From HXMU1420-2 sp017643305 (lineage in GTDB: Bacteria > Pseudomonadota > Alphaproteobacteria > Rhodobacterales > Rhodobacteraceae), in the NCBI GenBank assembly GCA_965217135.1, contig OZ244249.1, positions 4,278,001 through 4,342,000 on the forward strand: a stretch of DNA of 64,000 nt. The letters are read 5' to 3'. A program made the translations under genes and the position numbers. Below, in pieces: positions 17,637 to 26,186 of the stretch. The first letter of the stretch is position 1, and every line of letters begins with the position of its first letter. Below the pieces are notes generated by a model, which was not told the DNA's origin, ran no database searches, and saw only the letters and a program-made list of their open reading frames with translations.

Positions 17637-17765
17637 CGGCGTTCTCCTTCACCCCGGCTTCCTGTCACAGGTCGCGGGACCGCTGCAAGCGCTTGACGCC
17701 GCGTTGTGGGTGACAGGCAGCCCAATGCCCGGCAAACCTGCCCAAAGCTACCTGAGGAGGCCGCC

Positions 17766-19793
17766 ATGACCCGATATTCCAACCTTCTGTCGCCGCTCGA
17801 ACTGGGCTTTACCACCCTGAAGAACCGCGTGTTGATGGGTTCTATGCACACTGGGCTGGAGGAAACCAAGGACTGGAACCGGGTTGCAGAGTTCTATGCG
17901 GAACGTGCCCGGGGTGAGGTTGCGCTGATGGTCACGGGCGGGATCGGCCCGAACCTCGAAGGCTCGGTTCTGCCGGGCGCGTCGATGATGGTTACCGAAG
18001 AAGACGTCGCCAACCACCGGGTTGTCACACAGCGCGTGCAGGACGCAGGCGGCAAGATCGCCATGCAGATCCTGCATGCAGGGCGGTACGCCTATGGGCC
18101 GAAATGCGTGGCTCCGTCGCCGGTGAAATCGCCGATCTCCCCTTTCCCGCCGACTGAGCTGGACGAAGAGGGGATCGAAAAACAGATCTCAGACATAGCG
18201 AATGCTGCCGTTCTGGCCCAGCAGGCCGGGTATGACGGGGTGGAGATCATGGGGTCCGAAGGGTATTTCCTGAACCAGTTCCTCGTCACGCACACCAACA
18301 AGCGCACAGATCGCTGGGGTGGGTCTTATGAGAACCGCATGCGTCTGCCGATAGAAGTGGTTCGCCGGACGCGCGAAGCAGTTGGCGCGAATTTCATCAT
18401 TATCTATCGGCTCAGCATGATCGATCTTGTGCCAAACGGATCCACCTACGAAGAGGTGGTGCAACTGGCCAAGGAAATCGAAAAAGCCGGCGCGACGATC
18501 ATCAACACAGGGATCGGCTGGCATGAAGCCCGTATTCCGACGATCGCCACCAGCGTGCCGCGCCGGGCTTTTGCCTGGGTGACAAAGAAACTGATGGGGC
18601 AGATTTCGATCCCTGTGATCACCTCAAACCGGATAAACACGCCCGACGTGGCCGAAGCCGTACTGGCCGAGGGCTGTGCCGACATGGTTTCGCTTGCGCG
18701 ACCGATGCTGGCCGACTCACATTTCGTGGCTAAGGCCATGCGGGACGAAGCCGGGCAGATCGCACCCTGCATTGCCTGTAACCAAGCCTGCCTTGATCAT
18801 ACATTTGGCGGCAAGCTGACATCGTGCCTCGTCAACCCACGCGCCTGTCATGAGACCGAGCTGGTAGTTGAACCGGCGGCGACGGCAAAAAAGGTCGCCA
18901 TTGTTGGCGCGGGCCCTGCGGGTCTTTCCAGCGCGATCACCTGTGCCGAACGCGGACATGCGGTGACGGTGTTTGAACGGTCAGCCGAAATCGGCGGGCA
19001 GCTGAACATGGCCAAGCAGATCCCCGGCAAGGAAGAATTTTGGGGCTTTGTCGATTGGTATCGTGCGATGATGGACACGCATGACATCGACGTGCGGCTG
19101 AACACCGAAGCCACCGTGGAAGCTTTGGAAGGGTTTGACGAAGTGATCGTCGCCACCGGCGTCACGCCGCGCGACCCGGGCATCCCCGGACAAGACGGAG
19201 CCAACGTGCTCAGCTATATCGACGTACTTCGTGACAAAGCGCCGGTCGGCAAATCCGTGGCGGTGATTGGCGCGGGTGGCATCGGCTTCGACGTGTCGGA
19301 GTTTCTGGTACATGAAGGGGACAGCCCAACCGAAAGCCTACCAGTCTGGATGGAAGAATGGGGCGTCGCCGACCCGGAAGCGCACCGTGGCGGGCTGGCC
19401 CCCGAAGGTCCACAACCGCATGCGGCTGCGCGTAATGTGACCCTACTGCAGCGAAAGGCAGAGAAGCACGGCAAACGGCTGGGCAAAACTACGGGCTGGA
19501 TTCATCGGGCGGCGCTAAAGATGAAGGACGTCAATTTCGTCGGCGGCGTCAACTACGAACGCATCGACGACACCGGCCTGCATGTTAGCTTTGGCGAAGC
19601 CCGCGAAAACCCGCAGCTGATTGAAGCGGATACAATCGTTTTGTGCGCTGGGCAGGTGCCGAAACGGTCTCTGGTCGATGCATTGGAGGCCAAGGGCGTG
19701 AACGTCCATGTCATCGGTGGGGCAGATGTGGCCGCCGAGCTGGACGCAAAGCGTGCCATCGACCAGGGCGTGCGGCTGGCCGCTACGCTGTAA
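17766..19793 (+). CDS. NADH:flavin oxidoreductase / 2,4-dienoyl-CoA reductase type
   Basis: A 675-residue protein with the three-part FadH architecture: an N-terminal old-yellow-enzyme TIM barrel binding FMN (PLELGFTTLKNRVLMGSMHT, ILHAGRYAYG), an iron-sulfur cluster cysteine set CIACNQACLD...C...C (about residues 338-362) and a C-terminal FAD/NAD(P)H domain with AIVGAGPAGLSSAITCAERG and VIGAGGIGFDVSEFL. The ATG at 17766 follows AGGAGG. Length matches E. coli FadH closely. Likely role is reduction of 2,4-dienoyl-CoA from unsaturated fatty acids; related trimethylamine dehydrogenase-type enzymes are an alternative. Confidence 0.88.
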   Translation: MTRYSNLLSPLELGFTTLKNRVLMGSMHTGLEETKDWNRVAEFYAERARGEVALMVTGGIGPNLEGSVLPGASMMVTEEDVANHRVVTQRVQDAGGKIAMQILHAGRYAYGPKCVAPSPVKSPISPFPPTELDEEGIEKQISDIANAAVLAQQAGYDGVEIMGSEGYFLNQFLVTHTNKRTDRWGGSYENRMRLPIEVVRRTREAVGANFIIIYRLSMIDLVPNGSTYEEVVQLAKEIEKAGATIINTGIGWHEARIPTIATSVPRRAFAWVTKKLMGQISIPVITSNRINTPDVAEAVLAEGCADMVSLARPMLADSHFVAKAMRDEAGQIAPCIACNQACLDHTFGGKLTSCLVNPRACHETELVVEPAATAKKVAIVGAGPAGLSSAITCAERGHAVTVFERSAEIGGQLNMAKQIPGKEEFWGFVDWYRAMMDTHDIDVRLNTEATVEALEGFDEVIVATGVTPRDPGIPGQDGANVLSYIDVLRDKAPVGKSVAVIGAGGIGFDVSEFLVHEGDSPTESLPVWMEEWGVADPEAHRGGLAPEGPQPHAAARNVTLLQRKAEKHGKRLGKTTGWIHRAALKMKDVNFVGGVNYERIDDTGLHVSFGEARENPQLIEADTIVLCAGQVPKRSLVDALEAKGVNVHVIGGADVAAELDAKRAIDQGVRLAATL

Positions 19794-20052
19794 TCATATG
19801 GGAACCCCGGCGCGGTGCGGAAAGTACCGCATCGAGGACAGGCAATCAGCCTTTTGTCCCGCTGCGCAGAGCGCAAGCTCCATCCGCGCATCGCCGATCT
19901 TCAACCCGGCGTTACCATTTAACGCAAGCGGGGCCAGCAGGGACCGGACAATCACGCGTCGCAAGAACCAGCTGTCCCTTTGCTGGTACGCCGTGCGAAG
20001 TGCAGCAGGCGAATTTTGCGCGACAGCCCGCGCAAACCCATCATGTTCAAGG

Positions 20053-20397
20053 CTAGTGATGGATTTCGCGGCTGTCTTTCGGGGCTTCTTCCCGGTCGAA
20101 CATGCCGTAGTCACGCAGCACATGAGCCACCCGAAGATGGTAATCCTTGAAGACACCTGCGCGACCCTTGGACTGCGCGCTGCGATGGGCAGACAATTGT
20201 CGCCACCTTTCTACTGCGTCTTCGTTTTCGAAAAAGGAAATCGACAACAGCTTGTCGGGGTTTGTCAGACTCTGGAACCGTTCGACGGAAATGAACCCCT
20301 CCACCTCCTCCACCAACGGGCGCATCATGGCGGCGATGTCCAGGTAGTCTTGTTTGCGTCCCTCGGCGGGGATGACTTCAAAAATGATGGCAATCAT
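20053..20397 (-). CDS. Antibiotic biosynthesis monooxygenase (ABM) domain protein
   Basis: A 114-residue dimeric alpha/beta-barrel protein: IAIIFEVIPAEGRKQDYLD, then VEEVEGFISVERFQSLTNP and LLSISFFENEDAVERWR are typical of the ABM/quinol monooxygenase-like fold. The tail DYGMFDREEAPKD is family-typical. Function of this subfamily is not established; small-molecule oxidation or stress response are possibilities. Its ATG overlaps the TGA of the upstream NIPSNAP-like remnant (20394-20397), so it was probably the second gene of a regulated pair controlled from the divergent ArsR promoter. Confidence 0.85.
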   Translation of the reverse strand: MIAIIFEVIPAEGRKQDYLDIAAMMRPLVEEVEGFISVERFQSLTNPDKLLSISFFENEDAVERWRQLSAHRSAQSKGRAGVFKDYHLRVAHVLRDYGMFDREEAPKDSREIHH

Positions 20398-20570
20398 GCG
20401 CGCGCATCCTGCTGACTAGACGCGAGCTTGAGCCACCTCCGGTCTGCGCGCAAGATAAACTTCCGTTCCTGAGCACAGGCATAGTTTGCCTGCCCCAAAT
20501 TGCGGACACACTGGCGGAAGTCATCGTGTTTGCTTGGATCGATCTCATACCTGATCATGCAGGTCAGCAT
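20394..20570 (-). pseudogene. NIPSNAP-family gene with internal in-frame deletion
   Basis: A 58-residue frame. It opens MLTCMIRYEIDPSKHDDFRQ, the usual N-terminus of bacterial NIPSNAP proteins, and continues directly into CAQERKFILRADRRWLKL, which matches the C-terminal part (compare family QxxRFILREERTWL). Family members run about 100-110 residues, so roughly 45-50 central residues, including the usual RCGG-containing core, are missing while the frame is kept. The join falls after VRNLGQ. The start is taken at 20570; the frame is open a little further. It is coupled by ATGA to the monooxygenase gene. It probably encodes a non-functional remnant, unless the deletion is an assembly error. Confidence 0.75.
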
Positions 20571-20643
20571 GCGAATGGTCCTCTGGTTGATATCCGGTAC
20601 ATGGCACATCGCCTGGCGCGCATGCTTCGACTAGGGTCACAGC

Positions 20644-20814
20644 ATGAAAGACGGTCCGGACACCGTGAGACTTGCCGCCCTGGTCGGGAACCTGGGCCGC
20701 GCTTTGCTAGCCGAGATGATTGAAACCGGTTGGACCTCGCGGGATGCGAACAGCCGCTCGATGCATCTCAGCCCCGTTGGCCAGCGGGCGTTTGACCAGC
20801 TTTTTCCTGCCTGA
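20644..20814 (+). pseudogene. ArsR-family regulator remnant, central region deleted in frame
   Basis: A 56-residue frame. The first 15 residues, MKDGPDTVRLAALVG, are the usual N-terminus of a class of about 220-residue ArsR-type winged-helix regulators. It then passes straight into LGRALLAEMIETGW and LSPVGQRAFDQLFPA, matching the C-terminal end of the same family. The DNA-binding helix-turn-helix and most of the protein are therefore missing, with the frame preserved. It is divergent from the NIPSNAP-like remnant, 73 bases apart, the normal arrangement for this regulator and its target. It cannot bind DNA as a normal ArsR protein. Confidence 0.7.
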
Positions 20815-20967
20815 TCCTGCTGTTTCGCAGCTTGAACTGCATCGTTTCCCTGTTTCCATGCCCAAAACGATCCATGGAAAATCCCTGATATTATCCCACC
20901 CACGCCCCGATCTCGCCCTTTTTGGACCGGATAGAGGGTACCAGCAAAGAAATCAGAGGGATCGGGC

Positions 20968-21873
20968 ATGGACAGACTGACCGAAATGGAAGCCTTCGCC
21001 ACGGTCGTGGACCAAGGCGGATTCACGGATGCAGCCCACAAGATGGGTATTTCGAAATCCGCTGTATCCAAGCACGTCTCTTCGCTGGAGGCACGACTTG
21101 GCGCACGACTGCTGAACCGCACAACGCGTCGGGTATCCCCGACCGAGATTGGGCTGGCATATTACGATAGGGCCCGCCGCGTTTTAAACGACGCAGGCGA
21201 AGCCGATGCACTGGTGACCTCAATGCAATCGGCCCCGTCAGGGCTGCTGCGGATCAGCGTAGCCACCGATTTCGGAGTGAACCACCTGTCACCCGTCCTG
21301 TCGGACTTCCTGGCCGAATTCCCGGACATCACGGTCAACATGGTGCTGAACAACCGGTATGTGGAGCTGATTTCCGAAGGCTTTGACATGGCCGTCCGGA
21401 TCGGGGAGCTGGAAGACAGCACCCTGCGGGCCCGTAAGCTGACGGAAACCACCAAGCGCATGATCGCCAGCCCTAACTATTTCCAGCAATATGGGCGGCC
21501 GCAGAAAATTGATGATCTGAACGATCACAAGCTGCTGCACTATTCCAACCAGTCCAGCGGCAATGTCTGGAAGCTGACCGCGCCGTCGGGTGAAAAACGC
21601 CAGGTGCGCACCGCCGGCTGGCTGAGTGTGAATGATGGCCAATCGCTGCTGAATGCGGCCATCTCCGGTCTCGGGATCGCGTATCTGCCCAGCTATCTCT
21701 ATGCTGACGCAATGGAGCAGGGGCTTGTCGAAGATGCGATGCCCAGCCTGCCTAACGAAGTGCAGGGCATCTATGCGGTCTACCCGCCAGGCCGGTTCAC
21801 CCAACCCAAGGTCCGCGCCTTCATCGACTTCCTCGTGCATGCCTTCGCAGAAAAAGGCCCGAAAGACTGGTAA
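20968..21873 (+). CDS. LysR-family transcriptional regulator
   Basis: A 301-residue LysR-type regulator. The N-terminal winged helix is complete (MEAFATVVDQGGFTDAAHKM, SKSAVSKHVSSLEARLG, LLNRTTRRVSPTEIG), and the co-inducer domain follows with LLRISVATDFGVNHLSPVL and AISGLGIAYLPSYLY. It belongs to the common CrgA/DsdC-like subgroup with RTTR. No divergent target gene adjoins; the nearest neighbours are the ArsR remnant upstream and an OmpA-like gene downstream on the other strand. A clear intrinsic terminator follows. Confidence 0.92.
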   Translation: MDRLTEMEAFATVVDQGGFTDAAHKMGISKSAVSKHVSSLEARLGARLLNRTTRRVSPTEIGLAYYDRARRVLNDAGEADALVTSMQSAPSGLLRISVATDFGVNHLSPVLSDFLAEFPDITVNMVLNNRYVELISEGFDMAVRIGELEDSTLRARKLTETTKRMIASPNYFQQYGRPQKIDDLNDHKLLHYSNQSSGNVWKLTAPSGEKRQVRTAGWLSVNDGQSLLNAAISGLGIAYLPSYLYADAMEQGLVEDAMPSLPNEVQGIYAVYPPGRFTQPKVRAFIDFLVHAFAEKGPKDW

Positions 21874-21908
21874 ACCATTTCATGTTGCTTCCCTTGGCAA
21901 CCCGACTG

Positions 21909-21937
21909 ACCCCGTGTCCCTAACACGGGGTCTTTTT
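21909..21937 (+). terminator. Intrinsic terminator after LysR gene
   Basis: ACCCCGTG (21909-21916) pairs with CACGGGGT (21924-21931) across a 7-base loop and is followed by CTTTTT. It lies 36 bases after the stop of the LysR gene. Confidence 0.85.
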
Positions 21938-22283
21938 CTGTCTGGGTTCTATTTCTATGCCCCGATCAGCTGAGGCCAGAGCAGGGACAAAGCCGACAGA
22001 CCACGTAACACTCAACCGCGTTCCGCTGGCGAATTGTCGGGATGCAGCCACATGTTTGGCAGACACTCCAACAGACGAGGAACGGCAATTTCGCCCAACA
22101 ATTTGGCGCGCGACCTGCCATTTAAGGTTGGGTTTTACGTTGACACCACCCGGGCCGCACGCAAACACCAGACCCCGATGTTCGCCCGGCTGCGCAACAC
22201 GATTGCCCAACTGGAACGCGGGATGGCGGAGTAGATCACGCTGCGCTCACTTTGGTCCAACCCAGTTCAGGCTGCACCGACCG
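21938..22283. other. 346-base region with no convincing gene
   Basis: Frames are open on both strands here, but none has a recognised domain or a good ribosome binding site. One plus-strand frame ending at 22234 reads DLPFKVGFYVDTTRAARKHQ and LRNTIAQLERGMAE near its end, which is protein-like and could be the remains of a small gene starting about 22034; this is weak. Nothing else is seen. Confidence 0.3.
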
Positions 22284-23231
22284 TCACGGCTTCAGCATCA
22301 CCTCAACCCGGCGGTTGGCCTCGCGGCCTTCGGGGGTCAGGTTGGAAGCAATTGGCGACAGATACCCGTTGCCTTCCGCCTCGACGCGCTCAGGCGATAC
22401 GTTGTGCATCCCGATTAGGAGGGTGCGTACAGCTTCTGCACGGCGCTTGGATAAGCGAATGTTGGTGGCAAGATCACCGACTGTATCCGTATGCCCAACC
22501 AGAACCAGAGTGCCTTCAGCGTATTCCGCGAGAAACGCCGCCAATTCCTTCAGCGACGCATATGCGCGTTCTTCCAGGTTACTGCCGCCGGGCGCGAACG
22601 CGAGGTCGGACAGCACCGCATGACCGTTTTCCAACAACTGGCGAGCGATTGGTGTTGCCTCCGCAGGGACCACAACAACCGGTTTGGGTGCAGATTTTGC
22701 AGTGGCCGGCGCGGCCTCTTGCACGACCGGAGCCACGCCTGCGGGCGTCACAATGATGGCCTGGATGTAAGTCGCCCCCCGGCTGCGGCTGACCAGTAGG
22801 CTGGCGCCACGGCCATCGTTGGCGTCGGCGGACAGAAAGCGGAAATCCTGAATATCGACTTGCATGTCTGGCGCTGGCACAACTTCCGTTCCAAAGCGGA
22901 AATCAAACCCACCGCAGTCGCGCCCTTCGCATTCGAACAATACTGTGAAACCGGCGGCCAAAAGCTGGTCACGCAGCGGGGCGAGGGTTTGCAACGTGGT
23001 GGATGAACCGGAATCAATCCGCCAAGTAAGGCGCTCTACGGCTCCTTCGAACGTGACAGATGGCACCTGCCCATCTGCAAATGGGCCTGTCGGCATGGCA
23101 TAACCGTCAAACGCTGAAACCCGTTCCGCAGTCTGGCGCGCGACCGATGGAAGCTCCAACTGCAGTGCGTCCGCCAGATGCGGGCAGGTCAGAAGACCAA
23201 AGCAGAAACAGGCGCGCTGCAGCCAATTCAT
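22284..23231 (-). CDS. OmpA-domain protein with unknown N-terminal domain
   Basis: A 315-residue exported protein. The N-terminus (LQRACFCFGLLTCPHLADA) is a plausible signal peptide. Residues about 25-160 form a domain resembling DUF4892-type proteins (VERLTWRIDSGSSTTLQTLA, GFTVLFECEGRDCGGFDFRF). A Pro/Ala/Val-rich linker leads to a C-terminal OmpA domain with LVLVGHTDTVGDLATNIRLS and EGREANRRVEVMLKP. It probably anchors to peptidoglycan from the outer membrane. It ends a minus-strand run of overlapping genes and its start overlaps the AhpD-like stop (ATGA). Confidence 0.85.
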   Translation of the reverse strand: MNWLQRACFCFGLLTCPHLADALQLELPSVARQTAERVSAFDGYAMPTGPFADGQVPSVTFEGAVERLTWRIDSGSSTTLQTLAPLRDQLLAAGFTVLFECEGRDCGGFDFRFGTEVVPAPDMQVDIQDFRFLSADANDGRGASLLVSRSRGATYIQAIIVTPAGVAPVVQEAAPATAKSAPKPVVVVPAEATPIARQLLENGHAVLSDLAFAPGGSNLEERAYASLKELAAFLAEYAEGTLVLVGHTDTVGDLATNIRLSKRRAEAVRTLLIGMHNVSPERVEAEGNGYLSPIASNLTPEGREANRRVEVMLKP

Positions 23232-23800
23232 CTGAACTGCGCGTGATACTCTTCATTCGGGCGCATGCTCAGCGCACTGGCGACCCGATTGGTCATGTTG
23301 AAGAATGCGGTGACATTGGCGATATCCCAGATGTCGCGGTCAGTGAAACCGACGTCGCGCAGCGCCTGACGGTCAGGTTCTTCAACCGTGGCGCTGGCGG
23401 TTGTGACCTTGACGGCAAAATCCAGCATCGCGCGCTGACGCGCGTCCAGTTCAGCCACGCGATAGTTCATCACCAGCATTTCGCCCAACATCGGATCATC
23501 AGACAGCTGCCGGACCGCCGCACCATGGGCAACAAGGCAATAAAAGCACCGGTTGTGGGACGAAACGACAACCGCGATCATCTCCCGCTCCAGCTTGGAC
23601 AAGCCACTGTCAGCCAGCATGAGGTCGTTGTACAGCGCGGTGAACGTGTTCAGCTTGTCGATGTCAAACGCATGGGCCGTCAAAACGTTTGGGACCATGC
23701 CCAGTTTTTGCTGGCAGATATCGAAGTATTTCTGGGTCACTTCCGGCAACGGATCGACCATGGGCAGATCAAGGGCGGTGGGCTGTTTGGGTTTGGTCAC
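23228..23800 (-). CDS. AhpD-like peroxidase-related protein (carboxymuconolactone decarboxylase fold)
   Basis: A 190-residue alpha-helical protein of the CMD/AhpD family. The redox motif CFYCLVAHG gives the CxxC plus downstream His expected of alkylhydroperoxidase D-like enzymes; EREMIAVVVSSHNRC precedes it. The C-terminal half (GFTDRDIWDIANVTAFFNMT, NRVASAL) matches the uncharacterised peroxidase-related subfamily (TIGR01926-like). Likely cytosolic thiol peroxidase activity. Its ATG is 23800 and overlaps the stop of the GNAT gene by four bases. Confidence 0.88.
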   Translation of the reverse strand: MTKPKQPTALDLPMVDPLPEVTQKYFDICQQKLGMVPNVLTAHAFDIDKLNTFTALYNDLMLADSGLSKLEREMIAVVVSSHNRCFYCLVAHGAAVRQLSDDPMLGEMLVMNYRVAELDARQRAMLDFAVKVTTASATVEEPDRQALRDVGFTDRDIWDIANVTAFFNMTNRVASALSMRPNEEYHAQFR

Positions 23801-24531
23801 GTCCGGTCTTTCTCATTTGGCAGATAGCGGTAATGGTACCCTCCCACAGCCTGCATGCCGAGGGAAGTGTAGAGCGCGTTGGCGCCGTCGTTGGCCTTGG
23901 TGCAGATTACAGTCAGCACATCAGCGCCATTGTCTCGCGCCCAGATCGCTGCGGCCCGCATGAACCATTGGCCCATACCCTGCCGCCGCTGGTGCGGCAG
24001 GATTTCCAGCGCGTGCAACATCGCGATGTTTTCATGGATACCAACATGCGCCACGCCAGCTGGTTTGTCCTTGTGACGGCCAAGCAGCGTGACTTTGAAG
24101 CCCTTGACGCGCTTCATCACCTCCACCCGGGCAGGGCCAATCCCGGCCTCAGCCCAGATTTCCCGCGCGATGGCCAACGGTTCCCAATGCGGCAGGATCG
24201 TCACGCGTGGCACCGGCGTGTCCGACATGGCCTCTACAGGGGAAGCATAGGCATTGCATGGGTCGATCACCTCATAACCCAGCATGGCCAATTGGGCGTC
24301 CAGCGCGCTCTGATCCGGCTTGACCATGAACAAAGGCGGTTGTCCAAATTCAGCGAGACCATTTACTGCGGTCTGGATGTCCTCCAGGGTCACCGTGTCA
24401 TCGGTGGAGGCCGCAGAAACGCGTTTGCCCCCACCCTGCCCATCGCGCAATTTCCATGGACCTACCGTCACGAACTGCGCGGCGGGCCAGGTGCCGTCGA
24501 TGGCCGCGTAAAGTTGGTCTGGCGTGATCAT
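23797..24531 (-). CDS. GNAT-family N-acetyltransferase
   Basis: A 244-residue protein with a C-terminal GNAT domain. Acetyl-CoA-binding motif A is EILPHQRRQGMGQWFMRAAA (about residues 166-185), preceded by GVAHVGIHENIAMLHALEIL and followed by VICTKANDGANALYTSLGMQ (motif B). The N-terminal ~110 residues are less conserved. The acceptor is unknown. Its start shares bases with the CinA-like stop (TGATG at 24529-24533), so the two are translationally coupled. Confidence 0.85.
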   Translation of the reverse strand: MITPDQLYAAIDGTWPAAQFVTVGPWKLRDGQGGGKRVSAASTDDTVTLEDIQTAVNGLAEFGQPPLFMVKPDQSALDAQLAMLGYEVIDPCNAYASPVEAMSDTPVPRVTILPHWEPLAIAREIWAEAGIGPARVEVMKRVKGFKVTLLGRHKDKPAGVAHVGIHENIAMLHALEILPHQRRQGMGQWFMRAAAIWARDNGADVLTVICTKANDGANALYTSLGMQAVGGYHYRYLPNEKDRT

Positions 24532-25253
24532 CAGAGGTCCAACGCCTTTCTGAGCCTGCCCAGCGCCGCAGCCACCTGCGTGGGATCGGTCCCCCGGAAC
24601 ACGATCTGAGCGCCAAACACACCATCCTTCTGAAACGGATAGCTGCCGATGCTGAGGTCAGGAAAATCATCGGCAATGGCCCCCAGAGGGCCTGCAATCT
24701 GGCCTTCCCCTTGGAAAATCATCAGGGATTCTGACGTTAGCGGCGTGCCTCCGATCAGCGTGGGCAGAACACTGTCCACCATGGCTTCGAAAATCACCGG
24801 GACACCCGCCATCACGTGGACATTGCGCAGTGTAAATCCAGGCGCGCCAGATACGGGGTTTTCAATCAGCGTCGCACCATCCGGGATGCGGGCCATACGC
24901 AGGCGCGCTTCGTTCAGCTCCTGCCCCGTGCGCTTGGCCCGTTCCGCCAGGATGGCCCGCGCATCATCACGCACGTCAATTGGCACGTCAAAGGCAGCGG
25001 CCACGTTTTCGGCCGTGATGTCATCATGCGTTGGGCCAATGCCACCGCTGGTAAAGACATGATCGTACCCGCCCGCCAGCGCCCGAACCGCGCCCGAAAT
25101 TGCGGCAGGGTCGTCAGAAACCACTCGTACCTCCTTCAGGTCAATGCCGTGTTCGGTCAATCGACCAGCCAGATGGTACATGTTCGCGTCGCGGGTACGA
25201 CCAGACAGAATCTCATCCCCGATCACCAGCATGGCAGCTGTCGGATTAGTCAT
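24531..25253 (-). CDS. CinA/MoaB-like molybdopterin-binding domain protein
   Basis: A 240-residue protein of the competence-damage CinA N-terminal (MoCF-biosynthesis) family, lacking the C-terminal nicotinamide-nucleotide amidase domain. The fold is recognised from MLVIGDEILSGRTRDAN, VVSDDPAAI, FTSGGIGPTHDDITAENVAA and MAGVPVIFEAM. The E. coli YfaY group and archaeal homologues have a similar short form; an ADP-ribose pyrophosphatase role is known for longer relatives, but the function here is unsettled. ATG at 25253. It heads the minus-strand run to 22284 and is divergent from sfsA. Confidence 0.88.
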   Translation of the reverse strand: MTNPTAAMLVIGDEILSGRTRDANMYHLAGRLTEHGIDLKEVRVVSDDPAAISGAVRALAGGYDHVFTSGGIGPTHDDITAENVAAAFDVPIDVRDDARAILAERAKRTGQELNEARLRMARIPDGATLIENPVSGAPGFTLRNVHVMAGVPVIFEAMVDSVLPTLIGGTPLTSESLMIFQGEGQIAGPLGAIADDFPDLSIGSYPFQKDGVFGAQIVFRGTDPTQVAAALGRLRKALDL

Positions 25254-25301
25254 CGGTGCTCTCCCTTGTGTGACGGCCCGACGAGGTATAGGCCGCAGAA
25301 C

Positions 25302-26006
25302 ATGCGCTTTCCAACCCCTCTTGTCCCGGCCCGGCTGATACGTCGCTACAAACGCTTTCTGGCGGATTGCACGCTGGAGGATGGGCGGGAGGTGACCGCC
25401 CATTGCGCCAACCCGGGCTCCATGATGGGACTGGCCGAACCGGGTATGAAAATATGGCTGGAACCCAATGACGACCCGAAGAAAAAGCTGAAATTCGGCT
25501 GGCGGCTGGTAGACCATGAAAACGGTCATTTCACCGGGGTCGATACCTCCATCCCCAACCGGGTCCTTCGCGCCGCGCTGGAGGCGGGGGAGATCCCGGC
25601 TCTGGCGGAATACGGCACCGTTCGCGCCGAGGTGAAATACGGCGACCGCAGCCGCATTGATTTCCTGCTGAGCGAACCAAGCCTTCCCGACGCTTATGTA
25701 GAGGTAAAAAGCGTGACACTGTGCCGGGCACCCGGGCTGGCGGAGTTTCCAGACAGCATCACCGCCCGTGGTGCACGCCACATGGAGGAACTGGCCGCCA
25801 TGGCGCGCGCCGGACACAAGGCGGTTGTTCTGTTCCTGGTGCAGCGAACCGATTGCACCGCAGTGGCCCCTGCCAGCGATATCGACCCGGGGTACCACGC
25901 TGCTTTGCTGGCCGCCTTGGAAGACGGTGTGGAGGTGCTAGCCATCGGTTGCAAAATCTCTCCAGACAGGATCGTACCCGCCAAACAGTTGCCGTTTCAG
26001 GCCTGA
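25302..26006 (+). CDS. sfsA: Sugar fermentation stimulation protein SfsA
   Basis: A 234-residue SfsA protein. Family blocks visible are LIRRYKRFLADCTLEDG, VTAHCANPGSMMGLAEPG, DTSIPNRVLRAALE, RIDFLLSEPSLPDAYVEVKS and ITARGARHMEEL. The fold combines an OB-like N-terminal part with a PD-(D/E)xK nuclease-like C-terminal half; a nucleic-acid-binding role is proposed but the true function is unresolved. The ATG at 25302 begins the conserved MRFPTPLVPA; the frame is open upstream over the cinA-like gene, but that part is antisense. Followed by map. Confidence 0.92.
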   Translation: MRFPTPLVPARLIRRYKRFLADCTLEDGREVTAHCANPGSMMGLAEPGMKIWLEPNDDPKKKLKFGWRLVDHENGHFTGVDTSIPNRVLRAALEAGEIPALAEYGTVRAEVKYGDRSRIDFLLSEPSLPDAYVEVKSVTLCRAPGLAEFPDSITARGARHMEELAAMARAGHKAVVLFLVQRTDCTAVAPASDIDPGYHAALLAALEDGVEVLAIGCKISPDRIVPAKQLPFQA

Positions 26007-26100
26007 ACAGACATGCAGACGATTTATTCCTGGCGCGGCGAATTGGCGCTATGTTCGCCGCAATACTTGGATTTTTGCAGCAAAATCAAAGGTTGGCGCT

Positions 26101-26112
26101 GCTTATATAAGC
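26101..26112. promoter_or_regulatory. 12-bp perfect palindrome upstream of map
   Basis: GCTTATATAAGC is a perfect palindrome 75 bases before the map start, in the 180-base sfsA-map gap. It could be an operator or overlap a -10 box. No matching -35 at normal spacing was found, so the call is tentative. Confidence 0.3.
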
Positions 26113-26186
26113 GGAAGACAACAGTCAGGATCTCCACCTCTGGCTCTTTCGCGTTGCGCATATTAAACAACCCCAGAGCGACGAGA

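Noticed and set aside
17661..17717. CCTGTCAC/GTGACAGG inverted repeat before the dienoyl-CoA reductase
   Set aside because: 8-bp arms with a 41-base spacer are expected by chance at this length.
19794..20156. A 120-codon minus-strand frame between the dienoyl-CoA reductase and ABM genes
   Set aside because: Its only ATG lies inside the ABM gene and no family is recognised. The 259-base gap is left without a call.
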